Shown here: positions 37,801 through 51,559 of the stretch, piece by piece
How the letters are laid out: each line of letters starts with the position of its first letter
How positions within the stretch are numbered: the stretch's first letter is position 1
NCBI GenBank assembly: GCA_030770545.1
Contig: CM061102.1
Coordinates: 10,157,501-10,221,500, forward strand
Source: Macropodus opercularis
Taxonomy: Eukaryota > Chordata > Actinopteri > Anabantiformes > Osphronemidae
Reading direction: 5' to 3'
Length of the DNA stretch: 64,000 nt
Program-made: the position numbers and the translations under genes
Notes under the pieces: model-generated
The model's database searches: none
Seen by the model: only the letters and a program-made list of their open reading frames with translations
Told to the model about the DNA's origin: nothing

Positions 37801-37868
37801 TTTGCAAACAAGCAAAATGATCCTCGAGACTCACCAGCCTCGGTTTCTGAACACTGTTCTCTTGCCAT
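25806..37868 (-). CDS. brwd3: Bromodomain and WD-repeat protein 3
   Basis: BRWD3 is a nuclear chromatin reader and substrate receptor (DCAF) for CUL4-DDB1 ubiquitin ligase; human loss causes X-linked intellectual disability. I read 40 coding exons, 1764 aa (human 1802), all in phase. Transcript-order 5' ends: 37868, 37666, 37501, 37288, 36351, 35970, 35767, 35368, 34989, 34786, 34493, 34277, 34154, 33967, 33719, 33501, 33218, 32904, 32679, 32412, 32226, 31946, 31782, 31483, 31267, 30807, 30606, 30430, 30157, 29311, 29077, 28849, 28613, 28428, 28289, 28046, 27796, 27385, 26854 and 26572. It starts MAREQCSETEAELYFLIARFL. WD repeats span about residues 170-550 (HKRILGHLSSVYCVAFD first). A cryptic Tudor fold with FRSIIDDAWWFGSVE lies at about 930-1105. 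Bromodomain 1 (EHNARTFNEP) is at about 1140-1240 and bromodomain 2 (FSNSKAYTPNKKSQ) at about 1300-1400. The last exon encodes a serine run, then Glu/Asp tracts, and ends SHLMGWTH. Start and paralogue are supported by PHIP/BRWD1 comparison from memory. Confidence 0.95.
26040..26500 (-). repeat. Coding low-complexity serine and acidic tracts in the last brwd3 exon
   Basis: TCC/CTC-type triplets (seen on the plus strand) encode, on the minus strand, runs of Glu/Asp (about 26040-26230) and a Ser-rich run (about 26405-26490). The same repetitiveness keeps other frames open on both strands. Such tracts are common in nuclear proteins and may vary in length. Confidence 0.8.
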
Positions 37869-38060
37869 CACTTGGTAAGTCAGGAGACATTAAAACGAAC
37901 TGATGTTTTAGCTTGCTCGTTAGCCGCCGGCTAGCTAAGAGTAGCTAGTTGTGTGTAGCTAAAACAGGCTAGTGAATGGCCTCCTCCTCTCTCAAGTTGT
38001 TCGCGTCTCATCTGGTGCTTTGTGGTAGCGCCCTCCTGCGGAACAGTGCAGTACTGGCCA
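37869..38060 (-). promoter_or_regulatory. Probable brwd3 5' UTR and promoter
   Basis: Upstream of the ATG the sequence is rich in GCTAGC/TTAGC words (37900-37970; more in intron 2 at about 37715-37770). A CTCF-like motif is at 38026-38042. No TATA box is obvious. The exact start site is not visible. Confidence 0.45.
38026..38042 (-). promoter_or_regulatory. CTCF-like motif next to brwd3 promoter, reverse
   Basis: The minus strand reads TCCGCAGGAGGGCGCTA, a good match to the CTCF core, about 160 bases upstream of the brwd3 start codon. Confidence 0.5.
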
Positions 38061-40560
38061 GTATGTTGACTAGCGAAAACAAATACATAAATTAAAATTG
38101 CAACGTTCAGTGCAACTGTTACTAAAACTAAATAAATTTCACCGATTCACGGACAGGTGACAATTGATTGTAGCTAGTAATAGAAATACATTTTAAGATT
38201 TATTGAAAATAAAACATATTTAAGATATTGTCTGGAGGCCAATGTGTTTTGTTTAAATTGTATTATATGATGTATTGTCGATGTTAAAGTAAGATCTACA
38301 GATTTACATGTGGTAGCTGCTTATGACGCCCAGTGGCGACACCATCTATAATGCTGATCATTAAAAAAGGAAATTAATTGCGTTTAATAAAGGTTGATAG
38401 ATGTGTTTTAGAACCACTAACCTAATACAAGCTCGTCTAGCTCTTTCATTCTGGTACGCAGCCTCCTTTTCATGCTTGATGCAGTGCTATTAGGTCTAGA
38501 TATTTTTGCTTCAGCAGTCCACAAAACATTTTTATTGAGTAACAGTGCACCTCACCTCCAGTCTTCTGTCACTGAGCTTTATAAACTCCCGACTGAAGGA
38601 GTGTATCTGATATTAGACATAACATGTTATTGCTTCTACAGCTTATGCACTGAATGTTTGAAATACATATTGATCATGGATAATAACAATACAGCTATTT
38701 GTGCTGGATGAAAATACTATAGGTGAAGCATGTTCATAACGTCAATAAAGGTATGTCTGTATTTTCAAGAAATGTACAAATACAGATCGCTTAAAATTGT
38801 TAAAATTGTTGTGAACCACTTACTAATAATTGGAAGTGAGGACAAATAGATTTTAAAAGTGCTATTCAGTGAAGTCATTTCTATCATGCACAAGCTGCAT
38901 TCCTGGTTGACACAACAACAGCGTTTGAAGACTGAAGGGGTAGCATGTGGTCTTGATTCAGGGAGGCCTGCTTGAAAGAGGCCTCCTTGAACTGAAAGCT
39001 AAGAAAGAAAAGCTGCAGGTTACAGTTTACTGTAAAGTGGTGAAACACACAGTTCCAACCTCAATGTCCTGCCACAAAAATGTGTTATTTTAAAACTGCC
39101 ACAGACAACAAGCAGCAACTAATGGTAGAAGATACTATTCATCAGTTTTTATTAATGTAATTTCTCCAAACAGAAACAGTGATGTCAAGATAATGTCTTT
39201 TTATTAAGAAAACTGAAAGCTCTATTACAGCCTGGTCTTGGTGTAGTATTATTACTACTGGGACAGACTGGTTATGTGTTTTGTGGGATCAGAGGCAGCA
39301 TACTGTGTCTCAGTGATGGGTGTCGGCTGATGGTTGTGCTTTATACAACACATTCTGTCATATAAAGTACAGAGAATGGTACATTTTAGGTCAAATGTGT
39401 TTTTCATATTTAACTCAGAATACGTTTTCAGTGCTTATACATTTGTATTTTCGGGCTATTGTTGTCGTATGTTGTCGTTGTCTCTTCAGTTCTTCCTATA
39501 GAAATCTACCCGAATGAGACATTATGAGTCTGCCTCTGCTTGACCCCTATGTGAGCAACACTTATGGCACAGTGTAATAACACAAGTGATCAGTGGGAGT
39601 GACAAGAGCGAGAACATGCTACAGATGGAAAACTAACGTCAGTTCGTACAGCATCACCTGCTTTAGTGAAGGAAAGTAACAATTATTTTCTCCTTTCATT
39701 CCAGGAACATTGTTCATACCAGCACTTTGAGTCACAAGCTGTCTTCTGCTCCTTCATTTAGGCTGTTGCAGTTTTCTAAAGGTGAAACATTTCTATGTCC
39801 AGTTTGATCTAAAAGGTTTCTCATTTTTTTAAACCTCCAACAAGGGCTTTCTATTAAATCCGTTATTGAACTCAGCTGCCGCACAGTTTTCTTTGCTGTA
39901 AATTAAACAAGAAGCGGATTATACTGGCTTTAAATGTATGTACAATAAAAGCACTTCCCCTTTCCTAACTGAAAGCACTGTGGGTCTGAGTTGTCTTTTA
40001 TTATATATGCGTGGCATGTCAACAATCTAAGCCAATATGTGCATGTCTGGCTAAAAGTGTAATCCTGGAAATAGCATTGGAGACTTGTTTGATCCTAGGT
40101 TCTATAAGTACATTTCACGAAGTAAAGTACAGTCTGTCAGTCAAATAAAAAGGAAAACGCTGTATTTCCACATTATTTCACAAGTTTAGTTGCTTTGCAG
40201 ATAATATATAAAAGTAACAAACTGTAAACCAGTTACTTTATATAGAACCAGCATAAGACACTGTTGGACCTTCATTTTCTGCATGAATTAATTGCTTTAC
40301 TCTACAAGTCAAATATGATGATTAGTCCACGGTTTTTATTTGTGATTGTGTATTTTTCATGTAGTTAAAATGAGACCGTGTTTATTAACAACTGCTCAGG
40401 TGATTTGCACTAATTGACCTACGGATGGCGCCACCGCATCTGTTGATCTGCTGTGAGATCGGGTCTGGCGTCTTTCCACCCATTTGCTCAGAACAGCTTC
40501 AGGTATATGATAAACTAAACTGAAAGTACAAGAGTATTGTTCGAACTCATCCCAACACGA
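38061..40560. other. Intergenic DNA between brwd3 and npas2
   Basis: This is AT-rich sequence. I recognise no coding exon, RNA gene or transposon. An open frame at 38472-38711 has no similarity I know. A weaker CTCF-like word occurs near 38325-38345. Confidence 0.5.
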
Positions 40561-41006
40561 CACCGCAGACTGGTTCGTGCGCGTGCGTGGAACTAAACCT
40601 GTTGAACTGTGCTCGAGGTGACCTCATTGGAATAAGGACTTTCCAAAAGAGCCTTTAAATGCATCCATTGTCTTTATTTGCTATTCGCGTGATAGGTATT
40701 TTAATGTGTTATTTAAACACACCCACCAACCGCACGCGCACGCGCACGCACCCTCGCGCGTGCTCACATAACTTTATTTAGTATATAGTCCAGTGGGCGG
40801 GACTGACTCGGTGGCTGCAGGAAAGTCTTCACGCGGTGTCATCTGCGTCTGCGGACGGGCAGTCATGAGGATGTGAGGCGTGAGGTGCGCACCAGGTTCT
40901 GCAGTATCTGAAACAGTCATTTACAGACCGGACGACTGGGAAACTTTCTGGAGTGTAGCAGGATCCCACCTGGTTCCGGCTGGACCTTATTTCTCCACAG
41001 AACGAG
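40561..41006 (+). promoter_or_regulatory. CpG-rich promoter-like patch, candidate npas2 first exon
   Basis: CG-rich sequence with a TATA-like TAGTATATAG near 40780 is followed by a GC box (GGGCGGG) near 40795. A CpG-containing stretch then ends in AACGAG/GTAGGG at 41006/41007, a usable splice donor. An AGGTCA half-site is present on the minus strand at about 40618-40623. Human NPAS2 also has a distant non-coding first exon, so this may be its start. The link to npas2 is inferred from strand and order only. Confidence 0.45.
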
Positions 41007-44000
41007 GTAGGGTCCCAGCTTCGCGCTGGTTGACGCTTCGGTCGCTGTTTTCTAACATTAACTTTAAAAAAATCCAAACATGGAAAGAAACACACTTTGC
41101 TCGTCCTTTAGGTTTTTGCTCTGATTTGCTTGACTTTATGTAAAACACACTTGTGGATCTTATTTTAATAAAGTCAGGGCTCCTCGTTTAATGACATACT
41201 TACTACATAGTACTTGTCCTTCGGGGCAGTTCACAAGCACCGGTGTAACTCAGCCTGTGTGTATTTTAAGAATAGGACATTTTCTGTGGTATTAATACAG
41301 GCTGTGTGTGGTGGGTAGTCAGAGTTTGTGCTACTGGGATATGGGATGAGGTATGTGAATGAAATAACTAAGATTGAAGGTGAATGAAATCTGTTGTGTG
41401 TCTGCTGCCAACATGTAGAATGAGTTCATGTTCAGCATGTGAAGAGAGAAACAGGCAACGAAGTGGAGTTCATTTATTTATTACCTCATTTGCAGGAGGC
41501 TGATGTTTCATTTTAATAAAGTTTTACTATTATTGATATTTCTTGGCTGGTTGTAGCTTAAAGGAGCAAATGCTTTGCAAATCAGGACAGTGTCCTGATG
41601 CCAGCGTCTAATGGCAACAGTGTGCTTTTATAGAGTTGTTCTCATGTTGAGGATTGAGTCATTTTGGAGGTTTGCTGCGTCAGTGCTGAGGCTGGACCAG
41701 CAGACATGAATAGTGATGAGGATGTGTGTCGACAGCTGAGTGGGTGAGTGAACCAGGGTGTTCGTACACCATATGCTCCTTTTTGCATCTTGCTGCTAAA
41801 GGTCTGGGCAAGCCTCATGACTAAAGCTGCCTTCGATTCTCAGAATAAACCGGTCTGTTCCACGTATTCCGAAGCTGGTCATTTATCAGTTTTCTCATAA
41901 CCTAGAAACCCAGAAGAACAGTTCGTGTGTCAGGTTGTAGGGTGTAACAGTTTTGACGTGTCGCTTGGTGTGTCCACTATAATGTCATGGGATGAGAAAC
42001 AAGGCAGTGCCCTGGTGCTGTTCAGCAATTCAACGCAAACGCTGCTCATGGTTTATATACACGGTCCTTACTACAGTGAGATGTTCTTAGAAAATATAAC
42101 AAGTGCAAGAAACCATAACAGTATTTATAACATTAACGTTACCTGTCATCATTATATAACAATTCTCTTGATAGTTTGTCAATGTTTAATAGACCCTGTG
42201 CTTTTTACTTTGTTTATTTTCTCTGTGCTGATGATTTACATAGAGAATCTATGGTTAACAGAACTGTATTTTATCTGTACGTGCAGAGGCCTCAGAGATT
42301 TAATTTTCTGAAAGTGCGACAATCTATATTCTGTTTTTGCTGCGTCTAGGTTTCTGTGGCACTTTGCTGAAAATATGCTTTGATGAAGGTTGGTTAACTG
42401 ATGACACACAGCCGTGTCTCTGTTACCGAGCATGTAACATCAGAGACATGAATCTTGGGAAAGTAGGTTACTGGGCCATGTCCTGCAAGCTTAAACTGAA
42501 CGCTAGTCTGAATATTGCTAGAGCTGCTTAGTGTGACTCGGCATGCACAAATGGCGCAGGCCTGTGCAACTGCAAAGGGATCATTTCTGCCCTCTGTCCC
42601 TTTAAGAAAGCAGAGCCGCTGCTCCACATAGAGCGAATGTTGAATGTCCAAATCATGTTGATTCATCATACACACATGAAATGGAGTGAAAGCCGCCTGC
42701 AGTGTATTATTAATAGAGAATATTTACCTCACGTTTACTGTTGTTCTAAATAAACGGTATCGCTAGTGACGTAGATTTGTATTGTATGGTGACGAAAAGC
42801 CTGTTCAGCTACTGGATGATTATGTCCATTGCTTATTGTTAGATAATGTATTAACTTCTGATGAGGGTTACATCTGCCAGTTAACGTAATTACAATAAGC
42901 TAGAGTGTTCCTCCCGATTGCAGAGGAAATGAAACGTGACATTTAATATAAACACAAAGATCAACAGTCGCACGTCACACATTCATTCTTTATTTATTAT
43001 TTCATAGAATATTCCACTCCTGTTTTATAGTTCTGTTGCTATAATTACGTTGTTGCTGTACTCCGTCTTTTATGTAATGGATTCACTGAGTTATCTGATG
43101 AGTAGCCGATGTAGCGACAAGCAACTAGGGGAAATAATATAGTTAATAACGTTATTCATGTTGTATGAGTTGTGTGTGTTTAGTGTTAAATATTTAACTT
43201 TAGAAACGTGCTTGTAAGCAACAAACAACCAATTTGTAATGTCTTCGTTTTAGTTATTATTATGTTATCGTGGCATATTGTAGCAGAGCAAGCATAGCGG
43301 CCGGTGCACAGTGGATTTACAGAATGCGGTGCCTTATGCCAGCGCTGCCTTCAGGTGCGTATCGTAGCTTTGCGTTCGCACATCCACTACGGTGTCCGTG
43401 ATGATGATGGAGTCAGATACACCAAACTGTGGAACACACGTTCTTGCTGTGGCTGCTGACCAAAGTTGCTGTCATGTCGTCAGTTGTGGTGTGAACAAAC
43501 AGATCATCATCATGTGTGAATAATTAATGGGAATCATATTTGTTTTCACGTACTGGTGTATTGTTAACACTTAACATGGATTTCCCTTCTTCTTCCTTCG
43601 TGCTGGGCAGATGCATGCCTCAGTGAACAGGACGTCATATGGCCAGTGGAAATATGCTGCACATGACTCTTGAGACTATGGCTGGTATTCATGTCACCCT
43701 CTTTAACCTTGTAACTATGACAGATAAAATGTTCAGCTCTGGTTATATAACTGGCTCCACAGACGTCATCGCCATTGCTGCTGTGGCTGCTCCAAAGTAC
43801 ACAGTCATTGTCCTTGGTAGCTTCAGGCCCAGACCCACTGGGGCATGATTAAGACATTTAGCGGCTTTATAAAGGTTCCTTCCTTCCAGCTCTACGGCGC
43901 ATCGCAGTATGTGAATTTGCTTTTGTTTTTTCTTTGTGGCATGAAATCAGTGTTAGTCCCGAGATAAACATCTGAACATCGTGGGTGAGATGTTATCAAG

Positions 44001-44654
44001 GATTTTGATACTAAATTTACTGACCTGATATTTTCTGGGAGGCTTTCTAGATGGGCCTCTTCATTCATAGAACTCAACGTCTTGTCTGCTTGAGTGAGGT
44101 TTATGAGGCGTAAGGTGAAGTTAATGTAATCACTGTGAGCGCTTTTATTGTCTGCAGCATAGTCTCAGCTTTTTCCTGTCGTCTTCAAGTCCACGTGTCG
44201 TTTCGTCCATTACACACAGTTGGATGCTTGGATCCACCTTCTGTCCATTCGTCATGGCAGAAGGGGTCACTGTCAAGGATCGGGTGTGGCTACACATTGT
44301 TCTTCAATAGAAGGGGGGGAAAATGGTTTCACAATATGTGTGGGCCCAACCCTTGTGTGTGACCTAGATGTGATTCAGATATTTCACTCAGGGTGTTGGC
44401 TATATGTGAATGACACCGCAGTTTGTTTTTGCAGCAGAAAATACACAAAGCATTTATAAGACCATAAACAAGCATGACAGGTTTGATGCCGAAATGAAAA
44501 CAAATTCCTCAGTGCTTTGATTTTCAACGGGTCATCTTTAACCTGCATTTCTAATTAGAATGGGAACAGTAGAGCGGAAGGCTTATACACCGCTGCTTTC
44601 TGAGAGTGCGTCTTAACCTATACGCAGGCGGGTCAGAGGCCACGGTCTTCCACG

Positions 44655-44770
44655 GAGCCGGAAATCATTCAAAAGTTTGCTGAAGGACACCTCGGCAGGG
44701 CGAACGACTCGTGAATCATTATCACGGCGAGGCATGATTCTGCACTCGCTACTAGAGCAGGGTTTGCTGT
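44655..44770. repeat. Possible degraded dispersed fish repeat
   Basis: The words CTGAAGGACACCTCGGCAG at about 44681-44699 resemble a sequence I recall as common in dispersed repeats of percomorph fish. The flanks have decayed. The assignment is from memory only. Confidence 0.3.
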
Positions 44771-47700
44771 TAGGAGCTGTTATCCTGAGTAATGCATGAG
44801 CACAGCTCCACTCACAGATGTAGTGGTTATTAAGCAGCCAAATTAGCTGCATTTGACAATGTTTTAATCAGGTGTGAGTGTGCCAGTAAATGTGGAAATT
44901 AGTCAGTGTGATTATTTTTTCTAGATAACTAATGACCTAGACTTATTTTCATTAAAATTGTAGATGTTATTAGCCCACGTCCTTAGTCAGACATGTAATC
45001 TAATTATTTACACAGTCATTTATTCTGTGAATAGGTCCTCAGGTTTTCTCACAAATGAACAAAAAATATATGAAAAATTTATGTGTAGCTGCCAATAATG
45101 TTGGTTTATGAGTCCAATGATTCAGTGTGGAAATGGAAAAAGTCACCTCCTGTACTTTTTGTTGGTTATAAATGAGACTGAATAAATGTGGATCTAACAA
45201 GAGAGATTTGTCCTTTCAGAAGAAAGCAGGAGAAATATGGACGGTGCTGTTTCGTAACAAGGAAAATGAAATAGCAACAGATAGGAATGGAGACATAAGG
45301 TCATTTTTTCCATGGACTGCTTGTGAAAGGCTATTTAGGTTCAGAGCCTGCTCACAGAAGAGTGGCTTGTTGTGGTTTCACAAACACTCACTGATGACAT
45401 TATTATGGTTTGGTTTGCTCAAAATGTTTCTTCTGAGGTACTTTAAGCAAATTAGACCCTTTCCACAGCCAAGAATCTAATCAAAGAAGACCTACGAATC
45501 TGGGCCTGAGACAGCAGTACAAAGAAAATGCGGTATTGCCCTTTCCACCCATGCCCTAGAATTGTGACCCACATATTTGCTCACACACTGCCTTAGGTAA
45601 TTGCATCTTTTTCTGAGCAGCAGCAGACAATAATAGGCCTGAAATAATTTCGTGATTCATTTGCAGTGGTTGAAAGAATATAATTAAGAGAAAATTTGAG
45701 AGTAGATCTACCTGGTGAAAGGATGTTTGTTTTATAGGTCTGCTTTCTCATTTAAAGGATGCAGCCACCCACGGCGAGGCTGTGGCGAATGCATAATTAC
45801 ACATAATAAAGGCACTTAGGGAAAAGTATCAACAAATCACAAAGGCATAAAAAGTCAACACAGAATCAGTGAAAGAAAGCTACAAAAAATGTACATTTAG
45901 GTTTTGAAGGATTGATTTCACTGAGCAGTGAGTTAGTCATAAGGCCAGTGGATCAGTGCTTAGTTAATAATTAGACTTACTAAAGTTATGTGTATTTATT
46001 TAAAAAAATACTTGACAGTTAAAGCCAGATGCTCCATGTTTTCACAAACTAAATAATAATTCACTCGATGGAATTTCAAGATAAAAAAGAAATAATCCAC
46101 GTCGTTCACAAAGCTGTCGTTATGAGAAGCGCTGGCAAAGGGCATGTGTTTGTTCCTTAGTGCACAGCAGGTGAGGATGTGCTAACCTGCACTGTGACAG
46201 GATTGTCCAGTGAGTAGAGCTCAGTGAGTGCAAGGGTTCAGCTGTTGCCCAGGGGAGGATTAGTGCGAAGCTGCTGTTTGGTTGAGACGGACAACACTCC
46301 TGGGAAAGCACTGCTCAGGAGGGTCACGATGAGTTGTTCCCTCACTGACTGATGTCTCGTTTCCTTTGATATTCGAAGGGGATAAAACACAGCTTGGTGC
46401 AAAAAGTACCACACATAGTTCGTCGTTGTGATTTATTTTTCCATTTCTTCTTCTCTTTCTTTCCTTCATTTACTGTTGGGTAGGTGTTTTGCACCCAGTG
46501 GTGCTGCTCCTGCAGTCATGTTGTCCTCTACCTTTTTTGTTTGGCAATTTTGGAACCAGCCAACAGTGAAGGTGGACTGAAACGCGGTCATGTAGAAGTA
46601 ATACAGCATTTCCTGTGATTTAAGTGGCTGTGGAAAGAGCATCTACTGCTGATGTGATGCTTGTATCTTGCTGGAAGAAGACAAAGCTGAGAAGTTTGAA
46701 GCATCATCGCTAAAGAAATAGTCATTCAACATTATTTAATGTATTATATTTCAGTCCAATATTACATCATGCGTTTTTGCTGTTATTTGTTATTTGCTGT
46801 GATTTTAGGTTGTTATATTGAGGAAAGCATACAAGCAGAGATCCTCACTTTATTAACATTCACCAGCCTAACAAATGAAGGTGCCTATTAAAAATCTCCT
46901 AGACCTGAAGAAAAAGGGAACCAATGATGGACGTTGCTGCCTTAGTTGAGGGAAAGTAGACACCCCACATTGTTACCATGGGAACACAGAGTGAACAGCA
47001 GTGCCAGTGTCTAATTAATGACAGCCAGTGCCTCAGCAGAGGGCCATGATCACATCATCAATACTGGCATCACACATGAGGTTGGAGGCGACGCGCTTTA
47101 AAGTCTGAGTGATTATCAAAATAATCCAGTTGTTCATTGATGTGGAGACAGAAATCTGGGCAAAGGTACGAGACTTCAACCCTGAGCACTTATTACAGTG
47201 GGTATAGTCAGGCCTGCCTATGAGAACTAAATGTCATCTCATTATCTAATAGCATGACCTACATAAAGAGCAGAACTAATGTCTATGTAGGCGGATGGTG
47301 AATAATGCAGTAAAATGTGGGACATCTTTATGAATCTTAGATGCCTCATACTTGTTAGTCACTGGTGTAGCAACGTCTTAGTTCACAATGAGACAATATA
47401 ATCTCTCTGGCATTGTTAACTTTCTTTCAGCGCTCTGGCATCAGATGTATTCGGCTTATGTTGGTTACTGGCAATGATTACTGCGGAAGTGAAAACTGTT
47501 TCTCCGTAGGTATGGCAGCTGATGGTATCACTTTAGAGGCACACGTTTAGGGAGGTATTTGAGTGCACATTAGGATAGTAGTGCTCTGAGGCAAATCAGC
47601 ATCATAACACGGTCTCATGTTAGTGTGTTGTCTGCATAGGCACCATCCAAGAGCTGCTGTTGTTCAAACCATCCCGGCAAGTTTTAGTGCATTTTAAGCC

Positions 47701-50700
47701 CTGAATGAAAGGAACAAGAAATTACTGACAAGGACACAACCAGGTAAAGGTAAAGGAAAATATTTGGCAAAGAGCTGTGCACAAACCACAATATTCAGCT
47801 GCTTGGTGATGCTACAGAACTGGGAGATCTGATCCTCGTCAATATCTTCACAGACTTCCAATCTGTCCAGTAACTGATGAAATTGTTTAATTTACCAATA
47901 TAAGTTATTAAGCTAAAAGCTTCAGAAACCGTCCAGCCGTCGAAGAATCTTAACATCCTCTGTGATTGGTCTTGTGTGGAGCATGACTGCAAAGGCACAA
48001 ATACTACGCACATGTGTAAGTTTGAATGAAATATTGGGAGTGAATCTCTGAAGCCTGTCCAGACTAGACAGTCGGTAAATACTGTGCAGTCGATTGCATG
48101 ATTTCAAGGTCAGAGTTTTTTGACGGCTACCTCTTATCACTAACATGTCTGTCTGTGGTCTAATTATGATTTTGTTAGATTTTTTTTCCACCTGCATCAT
48201 TGACTCACAGCTTTTGTTGTGTTTTTTTGTTCTGTATCAGGTCTTCTATAAAATACATTATGGATTATTATCAGAGTTCTTGCTGTTGCCAAGTCAGACT
48301 TTTCATGTCTGCTTTCGGTTTTGAAGACCTGATAGTGTAATGATATAAACCAAGTCAGTATCTCACTTTTCGTTTCATATAATCATAGCCATGTTCAGGT
48401 GATAGTACAGCTTGTGCAAAACTACCTGCTTGTCGATATTGAGAATATTTTCACTCAGTGCATTTTTTATTAAGCAGATTCAATCATATGATATACAAGT
48501 TCTTTGTAATGTAGTTCTGTGTGAGGATGCTGTCGAAAGCAGTTTCTTGCTGTTTTGTTCTTACTCGGCTGTGAGATGTGGGCTGTTCTTGCTATTTTTC
48601 CATTTCTCCGATGAGTTTGTGGTCGTCAGGTAACAGGGCGTTTGTTCTGTTGTGTTTTTCTGATATTTTATTATAATTGACGTCTTAAGAGACTGTTAGG
48701 GTCAATTATAATTCGAATCTAATATCCATGCATCAATTAATTATACTTGCTTGTCCTTGAGGGCTGAAGGAGAGGGAGCCAATCGCAGCTGATGGGAGAG
48801 TGAATCTACATCCTTGACATCTCACTGACAGACAACAATTTGTGAAATTACCTGGAAAGCAACTGTACTTGTAGGTGTAGGTGTTAGTGAGAGTTGCTCT
48901 GGTAATTATTCAGACATGATTGAAATGTGGTTATTCTGCATTGCTGTAGTTACAGCCATGGGCCACAAACAAGAAAACAAATGACTGGTCTGAGAGAGGT
49001 CTGAAGTGTTAATAGTGACACGTTTGATGCTGGGTGCAGGCTTGCTGACACATGCATGGGCAGTAATTTCACACTCTGTATATACAGACAGCAGCACAAC
49101 TCTGACTGATTCGGCTGAGCAGTTTTGTTTACGATGTTGGTTTACTCATTTGTTTTGCAGTGTCTTTGTCTAAAACGAGCAATAACCAGATCACTGATTT
49201 TGAACAGGCGGCATAAAAATGAGTTATTGCGATCCGGCTTTGTTTGGCTCTACCAACTCAGTGACTGTTATCACCCAGACGTTTATACGATTTGGACAGT
49301 GCAGAAACTGGAACAGCCAGTGTGAACACTCAGTGGGAACTCCACACTTGAAAGGACCAGCGTGGGGAATTGAATTTGGCTGGTGTGGTGGGGGGGCCTC
49401 AGTGGTGTCTGGTGACCTTGCTGTGTGGCTGAACTGAAACATGCTTGAAGGGCTCAACCAGTAGAGAGCATTTATTTACTGTTTGTTCATAATTTCAAGC
49501 GTCATAAATACATGTTGATGTAAGAAGAGTATTTATCTGCCTAGGTAGAAGTTCAGTGTGACCCTTTACTAGATCGACCGCCGTGCACTGCATGATTCGG
49601 GTGCGATTGACTGTGTGAAACTTACCTGCATCACATTGGCTGATATATCATGTTAATACAAAATATGTAATAACAAAGGCTCAGGTATCTATGGAGCTTA
49701 AAGACGTGGCCATTTTGTTGGATCAGAGAGACTGAATGTATCCACACCAGCTGGTTGCAGTTGCATCATTCTGGTACAATATATGAACCTATATCAGTCA
49801 TCAAAATCTGGACTACTACCACAGCTGCAGTATGAATCAGCTGTGGGAAAGTGTGACTCATTGCATGAAGACACTCAGAGACATCAGCTTAAGCTAATTC
49901 ATCACTGCTGCAATTGTGTGTCCTAATCTCGTGGACATCTGTGTATCCACCCATTCATCCATCTGTCTGTCCATCCATCCATCAGCCTGTCTGTCTGTTA
50001 CCAGGCAACAGCCGTTCTTAGCGTATGGGTTGATGTTGGAAAAAGATCTGTGGCCCACGGACTGCACACGTTATTTAACATTTCATTCACCGGCACCGTA
50101 CAACCTACTGGAATGTTAATTCAGCAGTGTGGACGTAAGACTGTAAGAGCGTATTTCTGTCTTTGCACGTAATGTGTAAAAACCCCTCAGAGTGATCCAG
50201 GAGCTGCTTTCAGAGTCAGACCATTGCTCTTATTTCCATTATGCAGTTTGTCTAACTGGGAACATTCTGATGATGTAGTCTGACCTGCCAAAGCGCTGGC
50301 TGTGCTCTGCCTGTGTTCAGTGTTCACCTCCAGTAGTTGTCTGTACTCTTTGCTTAATAGGTGGAGTCTGGCATGAGGAGCAGTCCTCTTTTGCACCTAG
50401 ACACCTGGTGATTTGTTGGTTCGTCACTTGAAATCTCAACACCTCGTCTCAACACCTCGGACTGTCATAACTTTTGCCTAACATTTAGTTCACAGCACTG
50501 CTCAGGTTCGGCCTGGCTGCAGACTCTTAGCCTTGTTTATCTATGAAGACTTTTGTTATTGAGTTACTTAATATTAACAAAGTGAAATACTGCTAAATTT
50601 GGATAAGGACACAGACTAGACAGTAAACATACTTGCAGACAGAAGCTTTTCTTGTGTTTAGATTTAGTTTGTGATTCATCAGAATGCACTATACATTACA

Positions 50701-51559
50701 GTTTGTCACAAAAACAACAATTAAGTGAAACAGTCATAAAAAGCAGTTAAAGCTAAGTGGGGGCTACAGTGGCTGCTGTCACTGAAAACTGATTCAGATT
50801 AGTTTACGAATCCTAGTGTGCAGATTCTGTAGAGGCTGCACAACTGTAAAATGAGTAATCATAAATCATACAAAGTGATTACAGTAAGTGCCACTATCTT
50901 CTAGTTGAAAAGTTTCCATTCACAGTAAACCAATAGTCTTAAATGTTCACCTTCAGTTGTTTGAATGTATACATGTGTTATTCCTCAACACACAGATATA
51001 GGCTGTGTCCGGGGCGTTTGTGTGATCCTTTTGACAGAGGCAAAACACTTGGAGCTGGGCCATTGTGAGTCCTTGAAATTAGTCATGCAGACTGCTGACC
51101 CACATTCGGGATTTCAGCTGAGGAAAAAGGCAACCAGGAAGTTGTTAAAAAACATAGGAAGTGCACAGGGAAGTACTCGAGGGGAGAAAAACAAGTTTTC
51201 AGCTTGTGCTCTTGTTTACTTGGAGTTGTCATCGTTTTGTATGGGTTTGTTTTGTCGCCCTGCCTGAGATTTAAACAACTGGTTTACAAACTTCTAAACA
51301 GGGTCAGACGCGCTAATCTGCTCTGTCTTGCTGGAGATTTGCCTCTGTGTCGACTGACAGTAACTGGAGGCTCCTCTGCTGGTCATTTCGTATTTCATAG
51401 CACGTTTAAATGACTAAATAAAAGTGACCTAACAGATTAAGAGCTGCTTGTCATGCTTCCATGCCTGAGTGGTATTAGGCTGCGTTTCACAATTTCTCAC
51501 GCAGTGATCTGCGTTACCAGTCTCCATTACGCACACAGGCACACTTGGTTATTATACAT

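Noticed and set aside
45172..45480. 102-codon frame in the npas2 upstream region
   Set aside because: No known family, no splice context, and AT-rich composition like its surroundings.
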